A stretch of DNA of 64,000 nucleotides from Kitasatospora aureofaciens (GTDB lineage Bacteria > Actinomycetota > Actinomycetes > Streptomycetales > Streptomycetaceae). The notes beneath the pieces are model-generated. The model was not told the origin of the DNA, did not search any database, and saw only the letters and a program-made list of their open reading frames with translations. Shown piece after piece: positions 45,422 to 59,563 of this stretch (within the stretch, counting starts at the first letter, position 1; every line of letters begins with the position of its first letter). The DNA lies in assembly GCF_001188955.3 (NCBI RefSeq), contig NZ_JPRF03000076.1, forward strand, positions 186,001-250,000, read 5' to 3'. The translations under genes and the position numbers were made by a program.

Positions 45422-46204
45422 GTGGAGATTGCCGGCGTGGACGTGGTCGCGCGCGGGGCGAGCGTGCGCGGGCCCCGGGGAGCGGTGTTCGAGAATCTGG
45501 ACGTGGACGTGGACCCCGGCGGGCTGCTGGTGGTCCACGGGCCGGGCGGCTCGGGCCGCACCACGGTGCTGCTCGCGCTCGCGGGGCGGATGCGGCTGGA
45601 CGGCGGAGCGGTCCGGGTGGGCGGTCACGCCCTGCCCCGGGGCGGCCGTCGCGTCAGGGAACTGGTGGCGGTGGCCCGTGCGGAGCCCGCCGTCGGCCTG
45701 GACCCGGACCTGCGGGTGCGCGAACTGGCGGCCGAGCGCCGGTGGTTGGGCCGCCGCCGGGAGGGCGGCGCCCGGCTGGACGAGGCGTTCTCGGTCCTCG
45801 GCGTCGACGTGGACCGCCGGACGCTGGTGCGGGACCTGCCGCCGGTGGAGGCCCTGGGCGTGGCCCTCGCACTCGCTCTGGCCACGCGTCCCGCCGTGAT
45901 CGTTGCGGACGACGTTGACCGTGGGTGCCCGGAGGAGGAGCGCACCCGGGCGTGGCAGCTCGTGGGCCTGGTCCTCGGGGTCGGTTGCACCGTCGTGGCG
46001 GGTGCGCTCGACCCGCCCGACCCCGGGGTCGGCCTCGACCCCGCGCCGGGGCTGGTGGCCCTGCCCCGGCGGAGCCGTCTGCCCGAGCGGCCGGCGCCGG
46101 CGGACGAGCCGGATGTCTCGGCGCGAAGCCCCCGGCGGGTGCTCGGACGGCGGGGACCGGAGGACGGGGACGCCCGCGCGTCCCGGGAGGGGGAGGGCAC
46201 ATGA
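45422..46204 (+). CDS. Degenerate ABC-type ATP-binding protein
   Basis: A 260-residue protein with the overall ABC ATPase layout, but the active site is degenerate. The Walker A is GPGGSGRTT with Arg in place of the essential Lys; Walker B is VIVADDVDRG, lacking the DE catalytic Glu; and no LSGGQ signature is present (LPPVEALGVALALA holds its place). ATP hydrolysis is therefore doubtful. Start GTG at 45422 (VEIAGVDVVARGASVRG) is chosen since upstream sequence has no homology. Its stop overlaps the ATG of the YhgE/Pip gene (ATGA), so they are coupled. It may be a structural or ligand-sensing partner. Confidence 0.8.
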   Translation: MEIAGVDVVARGASVRGPRGAVFENLDVDVDPGGLLVVHGPGGSGRTTVLLALAGRMRLDGGAVRVGGHALPRGGRRVRELVAVARAEPAVGLDPDLRVRELAAERRWLGRRREGGARLDEAFSVLGVDVDRRTLVRDLPPVEALGVALALALATRPAVIVADDVDRGCPEEERTRAWQLVGLVLGVGCTVVAGALDPPDPGVGLDPAPGLVALPRRSRLPERPAPADEPDVSARSPRRVLGRRGPEDGDARASREGEGT

Positions 46205-48141
46205 CCGCGATCAGGCTCGCCGTGCTGGAACTGCGCGGCTTCCGGGGCCCGCTGAGGCGGTTCGTCCCGCTCGTGCTGTGTCTGGTCCCCCTGCTGTACG
46301 GCGCCATGTACCTGTGGGCGAACTGGGATCCCTACGGGAAGACCGGGCACATCCCCGTGGCGGTGGTCAACGAGGACCGGCCGGCCGAGACCCGACAGGG
46401 ACAGCGGGTGGACGCGGGCGCCCAGGTCGTGACGGAGCTCAAGGCCTCAGGGGAGTTCGACTGGGCGTTCGTCGACGACGCCGCGGCCCGCACCGGCCTG
46501 GAGCACGGGCGCTACGCGTTCACCGTCCGGATCCCCGCCGACTTCAGTGCCCGCCTCGCCACCGGCCCCGACGCACAACCGGAACAGGCCCGGATCCACA
46601 TCCAGCTGAACGACGCCAACAACTACATCGCCGGCGTCATGACCGAGGTCGTCCAGACGAAGCTGCAGGAACAGGTCAACTCCGCCGCGCACGAGGCGTA
46701 CGTCCGCGGCGTCTACGGCCGGCTCGCGGACATCGGCGGAAAGCTGAACACGGCGGCACAGGCGGCGCAGGGGCTCGTGAACGCCACCACCGTTGCGCAG
46801 CAGGGGAGTTCCGCCGCCGCCGGTGCCGGTGCGACGCTGCAGTCCGGCTCCACCCAGCTCGCCGACGGCGCCCAGAAGCTCAGCCAGGCCACGGCCCAGG
46901 TGCACGCGGCGGCCGCCGCCCTCACCGAGGCCGCGCCGCAGCTGAGCACGGCCACCGACGCCGTGGTCAGCGCGGCCACTGTCGTCTCCCAGGGCGTGGA
47001 CGCCGTCCACACCGCAACCTCGACGGTGAAGCAGGGAACCGCCAAGGCGGTGGCCGATCTGGACCGCCTGGCCGAGGCGCACCCGGGACTGGGTGACGAC
47101 CCCGTGTTCCAGCGCGCCAAACAGGACATGACGGCGGCCGACACCGTCGCCGGCCAGATCGACGGTCACGCTGCCACCGCCAGCGGCAACGCCCACGCGG
47201 CGCGCCAGCAGGCCGTCGCCCTCCAGAAGACAGCCGCGGCCGCCCAGCAGTCCGCCCAGAACGCGCAGACGCCGCTGGCCCTGGTCGACTCCGGCGCCCA
47301 GAGCATCGCCGTCGGGACCACCACCGTGTCCGCGGGTCTGTCCGCCCTCCAGCAGGGATCCGGGGCGCTGAAGACCGCCGCCGACCAGGCCCACACCGGC
47401 GCCACCACGCTGGCCACCCTGATCGACGACGGCAGGAAGCAGGTCCCCGTTCTGGATTCCGGACAAGTGGACCATGCGTCGAAGGTGTTGGGGACGCCCG
47501 TCGACATCGACCGGTCGAACCTCCACCCAGCCGGCGTCTACGGCCGCGGGCTGGCCCCGTTCTTCTTCGGCATCGCGCTATGGGTGTTCGGCCTCTTCGC
47601 ATACCTCTTCCTGCGACCGGTGAACACCAGGGCGCTGGCCGCGCGCACCCGGGCCTCCACCCTCGCCGTTGCGGGCTGGCTCCCGGCCGCGGCGCTGGGC
47701 GTACTCGGAGCCCTGATCCTCTACGGCGTCGTCAGCGCGGGCCTCGGGCTGCACGCGCAGGCCCCCTGGAAGACCGTCCTGCTCCTCTCGGTCGGTGCCG
47801 CCGCGTTCGTCGCCGTCGACCACTGCCTGCGGACGGCGTTCGGTACGGCGGGTGACGTGCTGTCGCTGGTCCTGCTCATCCTGCAACTGACCGCTTCGGG
47901 CGGCCTGTACCCGATGCAGACGACCCCGGCGCCGTTCCAGACGGTCCACCCGTTCCTGCCGATGACCTACCTGGTCGACGGGCTCCGGGTGACGATCAGC
48001 GGTGGCCCGGCCTCCCACCTCACCCGGGACCTCGCAGTCCTGGCGGGTTTCGGCGTCCTGTTCCTGGCCCTCACCTCGCTGGCCCTGTGTCGTCGACGGG
48101 TGTGGACGGTCTCCCGCCTCCACCCCGACCTGGACCTGTGA
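46201..48141 (+). CDS. YhgE/Pip family membrane protein
   Basis: A 646-residue protein. The N-terminus has one membrane helix (FVPLVLCLVPLLYGAMYLWANWDPYGK) with the family motif; residues about 55-440 are a long, helix-rich Ala/Gln/Thr coiled domain outside the membrane. The C-terminal part has five to six helices similar to ABC-2 permeases (LAPFFFGIALWVFGLFAYLF, GGLYPMQTTPAPFQ). Relatives include phage-infection and type VII export accessory proteins such as the YueB/Pip group. Overlap with the degenerate ATPase gene indicates a functional pair. The long coiled domain may span the cell wall. Confidence 0.88.
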   Translation: MTAIRLAVLELRGFRGPLRRFVPLVLCLVPLLYGAMYLWANWDPYGKTGHIPVAVVNEDRPAETRQGQRVDAGAQVVTELKASGEFDWAFVDDAAARTGLEHGRYAFTVRIPADFSARLATGPDAQPEQARIHIQLNDANNYIAGVMTEVVQTKLQEQVNSAAHEAYVRGVYGRLADIGGKLNTAAQAAQGLVNATTVAQQGSSAAAGAGATLQSGSTQLADGAQKLSQATAQVHAAAAALTEAAPQLSTATDAVVSAATVVSQGVDAVHTATSTVKQGTAKAVADLDRLAEAHPGLGDDPVFQRAKQDMTAADTVAGQIDGHAATASGNAHAARQQAVALQKTAAAAQQSAQNAQTPLALVDSGAQSIAVGTTTVSAGLSALQQGSGALKTAADQAHTGATTLATLIDDGRKQVPVLDSGQVDHASKVLGTPVDIDRSNLHPAGVYGRGLAPFFFGIALWVFGLFAYLFLRPVNTRALAARTRASTLAVAGWLPAAALGVLGALILYGVVSAGLGLHAQAPWKTVLLLSVGAAAFVAVDHCLRTAFGTAGDVLSLVLLILQLTASGGLYPMQTTPAPFQTVHPFLPMTYLVDGLRVTISGGPASHLTRDLAVLAGFGVLFLALTSLALCRRRVWTVSRLHPDLDL

Positions 48142-48332
48142 CGGACGGACCGCCGGAGGTGGTGAGCAGGAGGGGGTGGCGGCCCGTCAGAGCGGCGTCC
48201 CGCCGCCTGCGGAACCGGTCGCTGTTGCCGGACACCAGCATCCGGCGCGGGTAGGCGTCCGGACCGTCGGCCCGGCTGACCCGCCGCCGGGACCGTCCCC
48301 CGTACGGCCGGGGCCGGCGGCGGGCGCCACCG

Positions 48333-48686
48333 TCAGGGGCGCTCGTCGTGGTGGCCGCACAGCCAGGCCAGCCCCGTGTAGAGGCCCAGCATCCGATCGG
48401 TGTCCGCCGCCCGCGCCGCTTCCGTCCGGTCCGCTCCCGTTCGAAGCGCCACGGCCGCCGCCTGGCACTCGGCGAGCAGCTGCGCCCGGCACGGCCCCCA
48501 CGGGCCCGCCGTGGCAGCGGCTGTCACCGGCGCGGAGGTCCGAGTGCCCACCGCCCAGCGGTAGGCCTCCAGCAGTCCCTGCTCGTAGTCGGTGAACGGC
48601 CGGCACCGCGCATCCAGCTCTTCCAGGGCGGTGAACACCTCCTCCGCCGAGCGCACCCCCACCACCGTCGTGTTCTCCGTCGTCAT
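48333..48686 (-). CDS. Small protein of unknown function
   Basis: A 117-residue, mostly helical, soluble protein rich in Ala and Glu: VRSAEEVFTALEELDARCRPFTDYEQ in the first half. I do not recognise a family. ATG at 48686 starts MTTENTTVVGV. It lies between the Pip gene (plus strand) and the hybrid kinase. Third-position G/C bias supports coding. Confidence 0.6.
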   Translation of the reverse strand: MTTENTTVVGVRSAEEVFTALEELDARCRPFTDYEQGLLEAYRWAVGTRTSAPVTAAATAGPWGPCRAQLLAECQAAAVALRTGADRTEAARAADTDRMLGLYTGLAWLCGHHDERP

Positions 48687-48787
48687 GCCACCGACGCTAG
48701 GAGAGGCCACGGGCGCGTGCCCCCGCGCATCCGCCGTCCGGGGGAACGGGTCCGTGCCGCTGCCCGTACGGGTGTGCGATCGACGAT

Positions 48788-49060
48788 GTGCCGGTACCCG
48801 ATACCGATTCCCCCGCTGACCTGCTCGAACTCCAGCGCCGCTGGTACACCGCCGAGGCCGGGCCGGTCGCTGATCCGAGCGAGGAGGAGCGGCCCGCGTC
48901 CGCCGCGGTCAGTGCCGAGCTGTACTCCCACGCGCACCACCGGCAGGGTCCTGCAGATCCGGCAGGCGCAGCGGGCTGCCCGCAGACAGGCGGGGCAGTA
49001 TTTCGACACAACATCGCTACTGAGAGTAACCATGCTTTCTTTCTGCTCTCACCCCGTTAG
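48788..49060 (+). pseudogene. Possible frame-disrupted small gene
   Basis: A GTG start gives MPVPDTDSPADLLELQRRWYTAEA and a helical segment to ELYSHAHH. Then another frame looks more coding (RVLQIRQAQRAARRQAGQYF), as if a shift near 48945 broke a short helical protein. The remaining sequence to 49163 (start of the kinase) holds no gene and probably the kinase promoter, with the hexamers not resolvable. Weak evidence. Confidence 0.3.
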
Positions 49061-49163
49061 CGGTAGCCTCCGACCGGTACGCGGTGCCCGCCATGTCTTC
49101 GCCCGGTGTCCGGGGAGGGCCGGCGGGGACGACCTTGGATGTGCGGCAGAGAGGCGATGTTCG

Positions 49164-53464
<4,301 letters not shown>

Positions 53465-53468
<4 letters not shown>

Positions 53469-55906
53469 ACCGCCCCCTCGACTCCGTCCCGGCCGGCGGC
53501 AGTGCCGCACCCGCAGCCGTGCAGGTAGTACCGCAACGTGACGGCAGCGTCCGCGACCCGGGCTTGAGCCGGCTGGCCGCAACCGTGGAGCGCCTGCGGG
53601 AGGAACTCGCCCAGGCCCACTCCGACGCGGCCGGCCGTTCCCTGATCGAGCTCGCCGTGGGCATGCTCGTCGAGCGCCTGCAGTGCGGTCCCACCGAGGC
53701 GTCCGTCCAACTGGCCTCTCTGTCCGAGCAGGCCGGCGTCCCGGTCCTCGACTTCGCCGCCGACCTTCTCAACCAGGCCGCATCGGACCGGATCTCCGCC
53801 GTGGCCCGTACCTTCGTCGCCTCCTCCGCCGACGGCACGGACCCGGTCGCCTTGCGCCTTCGCACCGCGCAGGCACACGCCATCGCCGCACCCGACACCG
53901 AGGCCGCGGCCCGTTCGATGCTCGAACACGCCCTGCGCCCCCTGGGAGCGGGCGCCGTCGCCATCTGGGCGGCCCACCCCGACCAGTCGCTGTCACTGCG
54001 CGGCAGTGCCGGCTTCGGCCCGGCCGAGGCCCAGCGCTGGCGGCACGTACCCCCCGGGGTCTTCACACCGGCCCGGCACGCCCTCGACCAACGCGCCACC
54101 GCCGCGATCCCCGAGCTCGCCGGCGCTTCGCTGCCCTCCATCGGACAGCACGAGTTCACCGGCGGCAGGCTCGCGGTACCGGCCGGGCTCGGCGGCCGCC
54201 TGATCGGCGTGCTGGAGATCTGCTGGCACGACGCGCTGCCCGAGCAGACCCGGCCCCTGCAACGTCAGGTCGAGGCCCTCGCGGAGCTGGCCGCCGCGAC
54301 ACTGGAGACCTGGACCGACGACGAAGCGGACGCCGGCGCGGCCGACACGGAGTTCGACGCCCTGCGCAGACTGACCGCGGGCGTCCTCGACCCCTGCCTG
54401 ATCCTGTGCCTGGCACCGGACAGTACCGAGGTACCTCTCGAATTCGTCGTACGCGACGTCAACCCCGCCTTCGTGGACTTCGCGGGCAGGCCCACCAACA
54501 CGGTTCTCGGCGCACGACTGCTGGAGGCCTATCCCCTCGCGGCCGAGCCGGGCGGCCTGGCAGTAAAGGTCGAGCACGTCTACGCCACCGGCGAGCCCTT
54601 CCGCACCCAGCGCATGCGCCTGGCCGCCATGGTCGACGGGGTGCCCCTGCACACCCACGGACAGGTCAGCATCAGCCGCCACGGCCACCACGTGCTGGTC
54701 ATCTGGCGGCTCGAGGACGGCACCACCCCCGTCGCCCGACTCCTCCAGCACGCGCAGCGCCTGGGCCGCATCGGCGGCTTCGAGGAGAACCTCCGCGACC
54801 GCCACATCGCCTGGAACGACACCCTGTTCGAACTGTACGGACTGCCGCCCACCGCCCAGCCGATCCCCCTGGAACACCTGGGCGAGCACGCCCACCCCGA
54901 CGACCGCGACACGATCGACCGCTTCCTGCGCACCCTCCTGCACCACCAGCGCCCCGCCTCCACCGCCTTCCGCCTCCAACGCCCCGACGGCGTCACCCGC
55001 CACATCCGGGTCGTGGCCGAACCCGTCCACGACCCCGACCGGGGTGTGCGCATCGTCCGCGGCGCCTACCAGGACGTCTCCGCCCAGCACTGGACCGAGG
55101 TCGCACTCGCCGCCACCCGCGACCAACTCGCCCACAGCGAACAGCAGGCCGCCGAACGCAGCCGCCTCACCCTCCAGCTCCAGCACGCCATCATGCCGCC
55201 CACCCGCGGCCCGCTCGACCTGCCGGACCTCCACGTCGCCGTCCGCTACCGCCCCGCCGAGAAGGACCACCTCGTCGGCGGCGACTGGTACGACGCCCTC
55301 ACCCTGCCCTCCGGCAACGTTCTGCTGTGCGTCGGCGACGTCGCCGGACACGGCATCGACGCCGCCACCGGCATGGTCGCCCTGCGCAACGCCCTGCGCG
55401 GCCTGGCCGCCACCGGCGCCGGCCCGGCCCAACTGCTCAGCTGGCTCAACAGCGTCACCCACCACCTCACCGACAACGTCACCGCCACCGCCGTCTGCGG
55501 GCTCTACGAACCGGCCACCCGCCGGCTGCGCTGGGCCCGCGCCGGCCACCCGCCGCCCGTCCTGCTGCGCAAGGGCCGCGCGGAGACCCTCCCCCAGATC
55601 GGTGGCATCCTGCTCGGTGCGCTCGACCACGCCGACTACGAGGAGCACGAGACCCAGCTCGACGTGGGCGACACCCTGGTCATGTTCACCGACGGTCTCA
55701 TCGAACGACGCGACCAGTCCGTACATGCGTCCCTGGAAACCCTCGTCGCCCTGACGGAGAAGGCGAGCCGCCCCGCCCAGAGCGCCCACGCGGCCCTGGA
55801 CGCCACGCTGGACCACCTGCTGCGCTACAGCCCTGCGGACACCGACGACGACACCTGCCTGATCGGCATCTGCGTGGACGAAGGCCCCACCGGCGAAGCC
55901 GAATGA
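53465..55906 (+). CDS. SpoIIE-type phosphatase with ANTAR, GAF and PAS domains
   Basis: An 813-residue protein. Near the N-terminus an ANTAR-like three-helix segment (IELAVGMLVERLQCGPTEASVQL) is followed by a GAF domain (about 140-290), a PAS region near 300-420, a second PAS with a PAC-like DVSAQHW end, a coiled linker and the PP2C/SpoIIE domain from about 590. Metal sites there are VGGDWYDAL, GDVAGHGIDAATGM and the C-terminal DDDTCLIGI. It should dephosphorylate a STAS anti-anti-sigma factor, probably the one at 57004-57402. A 4-bp overlap with the kinase shows coupling. Confidence 0.9.
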
Positions 55907-56013
55907 GCCGTGCTCCCCAGAACTCCGCAAGACCTTCACGCGGCGTGCGCGCATGACAACGGCGGTCGGGGGCAGACGGGAACGGGCCTGCCCCGGCTCG
56001 GAGAGGAACACCG

Positions 56014-56892
56014 ATGACGACGCGAACCGAAGCACCCGCGCCGGCCGCCCGGCCGGCCGACACCACGAACGCCATCCGCCGCCACGTCGCGCCGGAACTG
56101 GCCGGCGTGGACAGCCCCCGCGACGTCGCGCCCTCGGACGCGCGGGAACTCACGCGGATGCTGCTGAGGCGGCTCGCGGCCCTCGAAGAGGGCACCCGCG
56201 AGTACTCCTACGTCCGCTCGACCCTGATCGAGCTCAACCTGTCCCTCGTCCGCTACGTGATCCGACGCTTCGACGCTCAGCGCGAGCCCCAGGAGGACCT
56301 GCTCCAAGTCGGTGCCGTCGGCCTGATCAAGGCGATCGACCGGTTCGATCCCGACCGTGACGTGGAGTTCTCCACCTTCGCCATCCCGACCGTCCTGGGC
56401 GAGATCCGCCGCCACTTCCGCGACACCACCTGGGCGGTCCACGTCCCCCGCCGGCTCCAGGAACTTCGCATCGCTCTCGCCAAGGCCCAGGACGACCTCA
56501 CGACACGGCTCGACCGTGCACCGACCGTCGCCGAACTCGCCGGTCACCTCCGCCTGTCCGAGGAGGAGGTGATCGAGGGCCTCACGGCCGCCAACGCGCG
56601 CACCACGGGATCCCTCGACTTCGGCAGCGCCGATGACGACGAGAGCGGCAGCCCCCTCGCCGACCGCCTCGGCCAGGAGGATGCCGCGATCGACCTCACC
56701 GAGAACCTCGTGGCACTCAAACCCCTCATCGCCCGACTTTCCACGCGCGAACAGCTCATCCTCTCCCTGCGCTTCACCGACGAACTGACCCAGTCACAGA
56801 TCGGCGCACGGCTCGGCCTGTCCCAGATGCACGTCTCCCGACTGCTCACCCGTACCCTGAAGAAACTGCGGGACGGCCTGAATGCCGCGTGA
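56014..56892 (+). CDS. RNA polymerase sigma factor, SigB/SigF/SigG subfamily
   Basis: A 292-residue group 3 sigma-70 factor. Region 2 is complete: LVRYVIRRFDAQREPQEDLLQVGAVGLIKAIDRFDPDRDVEFSTFAIPTVLGEIRRHFRD. Region 3 is HVPRRLQELRIALAKA, and region 4 ends TQSQIGARLGLSQMHVSRLLTRTLKKLR. These factors drive stress, osmotic or sporulation regulons in streptomycetes and are held by RsbW-like anti-sigmas. GGAGAGG precedes the ATG. It lies 107 bp downstream of the SpoIIE gene, with the STAS gene 111 bp downstream. Confidence 0.93.
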   Translation: MTTRTEAPAPAARPADTTNAIRRHVAPELAGVDSPRDVAPSDARELTRMLLRRLAALEEGTREYSYVRSTLIELNLSLVRYVIRRFDAQREPQEDLLQVGAVGLIKAIDRFDPDRDVEFSTFAIPTVLGEIRRHFRDTTWAVHVPRRLQELRIALAKAQDDLTTRLDRAPTVAELAGHLRLSEEEVIEGLTAANARTTGSLDFGSADDDESGSPLADRLGQEDAAIDLTENLVALKPLIARLSTREQLILSLRFTDELTQSQIGARLGLSQMHVSRLLTRTLKKLRDGLNAA

Positions 56893-57003
56893 GCGGTACC
56901 GAAGCGAGAAGGCACCCGCGCGCGACGCACGCCGTACAACGGCGATTTGGTTCGCCGGGCGGCCGTGCATATGGTCAGTTGAAGAGAACCGGTGGAGGGG
57001 ACG

Positions 57004-57402
57004 ATGATGCCAGCCCAGGAAACGACTGTTGCTTCGCCGTCGGCGCCAACCACTGCGACCGGCCTGACAGTCCAGGTGCGGCGCACCGCGGACGGGGCCG
57101 CCGTGTGCAGTCTGACAGGCGACCTCGACGTCGAAACCCTCACCGAGGCCAGGACGGCGCTGGAAGGAGCAACCGTGTCGCGCCCCACGCTGCTGGTGGC
57201 CGACCTCGAGCACGTGGGCTTCTGCGACTCCTCCGGCCTGAACCTGCTGCTGAAGACCCGCATGAACGCGTCCACGGCCGGCATCCCGTTCCGTCTTGCC
57301 GCACCATCACATGCGATCATGAGATTGTTGGACATCACGGGAGCCAACAGCGTCTTCTCCCTCCATACTTCTGTTGACGAGGCGCTCTCGGCGCCCCGGT
57401 GA
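57004..57402 (+). CDS. STAS-domain anti-sigma factor antagonist
   Basis: A 132-residue anti-anti-sigma factor. After a 20-residue polar leader the STAS fold has GAAVCSLTGDLDVETLTEAR and the phosphorylation loop VGFCDSSGLNLLL, where S76 or S77 is the expected phospho-acceptor of RsbW-type kinases. The unphosphorylated form binds the anti-sigma factor and frees the sigma factor. ATG at 57004 with GGAGGGG six bases upstream; the next codon is also ATG. It lies between the sigma gene and the RsbW-like ATPase gene. Confidence 0.9.
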   Translation: MMPAQETTVASPSAPTTATGLTVQVRRTADGAAVCSLTGDLDVETLTEARTALEGATVSRPTLLVADLEHVGFCDSSGLNLLLKTRMNASTAGIPFRLAAPSHAIMRLLDITGANSVFSLHTSVDEALSAPR

Positions 57403-57521
57403 CACCAGCCTCCATCCGGGCGGGCCGGCCGTCCGGTCATCGCATCGAATGACCCCCGCATGCTCCGGCCACGGCAGGGCACCCGGTCAGGAAGAGCGTC
57501 GAGTCGAAGGGACAGCCGCTC

Positions 57522-57968
57522 ATGAACCCCAGCCGGGAACTCCTCGGCGACACGCCGGTGGTCTCTGACGCGGCCGCTCTGCCGATCGACGGTCAGCGGC
57601 GGCGCCTGCCACTGACCGGTCTGCCCAGGCCGGTCGCCCACGCCCGGACCTTCACCGCCGCAGCCCTCGCCCACTGGTCCTGGCCCGACCCGAACCGCGC
57701 GAGCGACATCGTCCTGCTGGTCACCGAACTCGTTGCCAACGCCGCGGTCCACGCCGACGGCCCCCTCGAACTGGTCCTGCACGCCTCGGCGGCCCGCCTG
57801 CGCATCGAAGTCAGCGACCGCTCACCGGCACTGCCCGCACCGCGCCGGCCCCGCCACCCCGGCCTGCCCGGAGGACACGGACTCTTCATCGTCCAGCAGA
57901 CCTCCGACCGCTGGGGCACCGCGCCCCACCGCCACGGCAAAACCGTCTGGGCCGAGTTCGACAGGTAG
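57522..57968 (+). CDS. ATP-binding anti-sigma factor, RsbW/SpoIIAB-like
   Basis: A 148-residue GHKL ATPase. The N-box is LLVTELVANAAVHAD, the G1 region is LRIEVSDRSPALP and the G2 lid is PGGHGLFIVQQ. Such proteins phosphorylate STAS partners and bind sigma. This subfamily is abundant in streptomycetes, and not all members bind a sigma factor. Location next to the STAS and SigB/F/G genes supports that role here. It is the last gene of the signalling island; a PRC-barrel pseudogene lies just beyond, converging on it. Confidence 0.85.
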   Translation: MNPSRELLGDTPVVSDAAALPIDGQRRRLPLTGLPRPVAHARTFTAAALAHWSWPDPNRASDIVLLVTELVANAAVHADGPLELVLHASAARLRIEVSDRSPALPAPRRPRHPGLPGGHGLFIVQQTSDRWGTAPHRHGKTVWAEFDR

Positions 57969-58171
57969 GCCCGCCGTCGGACACGCCGACCATCGGCGAG
58001 AGGAACAAAGACCAGGCGGAGGCGTATGGGCAGCCCGACCGTGACGATGGCGAACGCCGGCCGATCCGTCGCGGTGTCGACGTAGACGGGTTCCAGCGTG
58101 CCGATCTTGTGGCGGTCGGCATCCACCGCGTCGAGGGCCGCGCCATTCCCGGATGTCGGCCGCTCGAACAT
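57966..58171 (-). pseudogene. PRC-barrel domain pseudogene
   Basis: ATG at 58171 begins MFE; then the right residues AADIREWRG lie in another frame, and DADRHKIGTLEPVYVDTATDRPAFAIVTVG and LVFVPL return to the first. These are the N-terminus of a PRC-barrel protein (usual core AADIREWRG...HKIGTLEAVYVDTATD). The second half of the family is missing; the frame runs into the RsbW-like gene. Two compensating shifts and a 3' truncation mark decay. Confidence 0.65.
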
Positions 58172-58433
58172 CGGCAACCTCCGATGTCGGTGGGCACTTC
58201 CCATTCTCCCTCCGACGTGTGCCGCCGCCATCTGCCCGGTGTGCCGGCAGGGCGACCCGGTACGGCCACCGGTCGGCGATCAGGGTCCGGGTCTGGGAGG
58301 GGCAGCACACGGTCGGCGAGCCCCAGGCCGGGACCGAGTGGTCACGCAAGTAGCCGGAGCAGCCCGCAGCCGGCCGGGGGCGGAGGGCCGGGGCCGACGA
58401 TGGTCGGTGTGGTGTGTCCGCTGGTGAACGGCG

Positions 58434-58910
58434 TCACCCGTCTGCCCGCGGGTCTGCGGTCGGCGCGCCCGCGGCTGTCAGGAGGTCGGTGCCGGTGCGC
58501 GTGTTGGCCGGGTCGGACGCCGCTGTCATCAGCCACTCGGCGGCGGAGGCTTCGGCCTCGGGGGGAATCACCAGGAGCTCCAGGCGCAGAGGGGTGAAGG
58601 AGCACACGATCACCTCGTCCGCGTCCTGCTCCTGTTCGAACCACCCGACGTGGATGACGTGGCCTGCGACCTGGACGCGTCGGGGGATGACCGGCCAGTG
58701 CGTCGGATTCACGGTGACACGGGTGACCTTCCCCCACGTGGGGTCCAGTGCTGCCGCCAGCGGGGGCAGCTCGCGCAGGAGATCGTGCGAGCGCGGCCAC
58801 CATGCTCCGTCCAGCCGGCCGCGCGTGGCGCCCTCGGGTGTCAGTGACAGGCGGACCGTCGGCCCTGGCCCAGGTGGCTGGGTGGCGGCGGGATCGGGGG
58901 TCGCGGTCAT
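58434..58910 (-). CDS. DUF5994-family protein
   Basis: A 158-residue protein matching DUF5994 of streptomycetes: VRLSLTPEGATRGRLDGAWWPRSHDLLRELPPLA, then VTRVTVNPTHWPVIPRRVQVAGHVIHVGWF. Function is unknown; members are often found near stress regulators. ATG at 58910 is chosen; an in-frame start at 58949 would add 13 residues. An approximately 260-bp gap to the PRC-barrel pseudogene holds no gene. Confidence 0.8.
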   Translation of the reverse strand: MTATPDPAATQPPGPGPTVRLSLTPEGATRGRLDGAWWPRSHDLLRELPPLAAALDPTWGKVTRVTVNPTHWPVIPRRVQVAGHVIHVGWFEQEQDADEVIVCSFTPLRLELLVIPPEAEASAAEWLMTAASDPANTRTGTDLLTAAGAPTADPRADG

Positions 58911-59033
58911 GTCGAGACACCTGCCTCGGGCTCGTTCGTCGACGGCCACGTGCTACCGCCCGGGCGCCGAAGAAGTCTGCAGCTCGTGGACGGTGCGCTC
59001 TTCCACCGTACTCCGGCCGCAGCCCCGCCCTCC

Positions 59034-59084
59034 GGGGTGAGCAGGGGTGGTCGATGGGCGGGGTGAGCAGGGGTGGTCGATGGG
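59034..59084. repeat. 26-bp tandem duplication
   Basis: The unit beginning GGGGTGAGCAGGGG occurs twice (59034-59059 and 59060-59084), with no difference over the 25 bases that can be compared. Confidence 0.7.
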
Positions 59085-59411
59085 TCGCCGCTGGTCGACC
59101 TTCGTCTCGAACTCCGCCACGCACCCCGGTTTGCCCGTAGCGGTCCTCTCCGTCGGGCCGACTTCGCCGCCTGGCTGGTTCCACGCGGATCGGCGTACGA
59201 CTCACCGGCACTTCGCGACACCTCGGCCAGGGGGGATCCCGCGACTGTGGGGTGAGGCGCAGGAAATCTCTCGGGTGGAATTTCTGGGCTAACTCCACGC
59301 GGCGGAATTTTCAAATATTAATGTGCATGGTGGGCTCGAATTATTGCAGTAAGGAGTATCCTCGAAAGTGCCGGGAGAAGTTACCGGTAGGACGATCGCG
59401 AGGAGGCGAAT

Positions 59412-59498
59412 ATGCAGATCACTGAGGCAGGATCCCTGGCTCTGCGACTCGTGATCGAAAAATTGTCCGCCTTTTCGGCGGGAAAGATCACAGGGTGA
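59412..59498 (+). CDS. Possible 28-residue peptide
   Basis: ATG at 59412 has AGGAGG seven bases upstream and encodes MQITEAGSLALRLVIEKL plus ten more residues, to a TGA at 59496. It lies after an unusually A+T-rich stretch (59300-59370) with promoter-like hexamers and 66 bp before a strong U-tailed terminator, so a short transcript is well defined. It has no Cys; a middle amphipathic helix (LALRLVIEKL) is visible. A GTG-started ORF (59368-59454) overlaps it. Peptide, leader or none of these; no family known. Confidence 0.45.
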   Translation: MQITEAGSLALRLVIEKLSAFSAGKITG

Positions 59499-59563
59499 AT
59501 GGGGGGAAGGGGTACAGATTCAGATCCTGCTGCCCCGGTCGGCGTTACGCTCATGCAGGCCGG

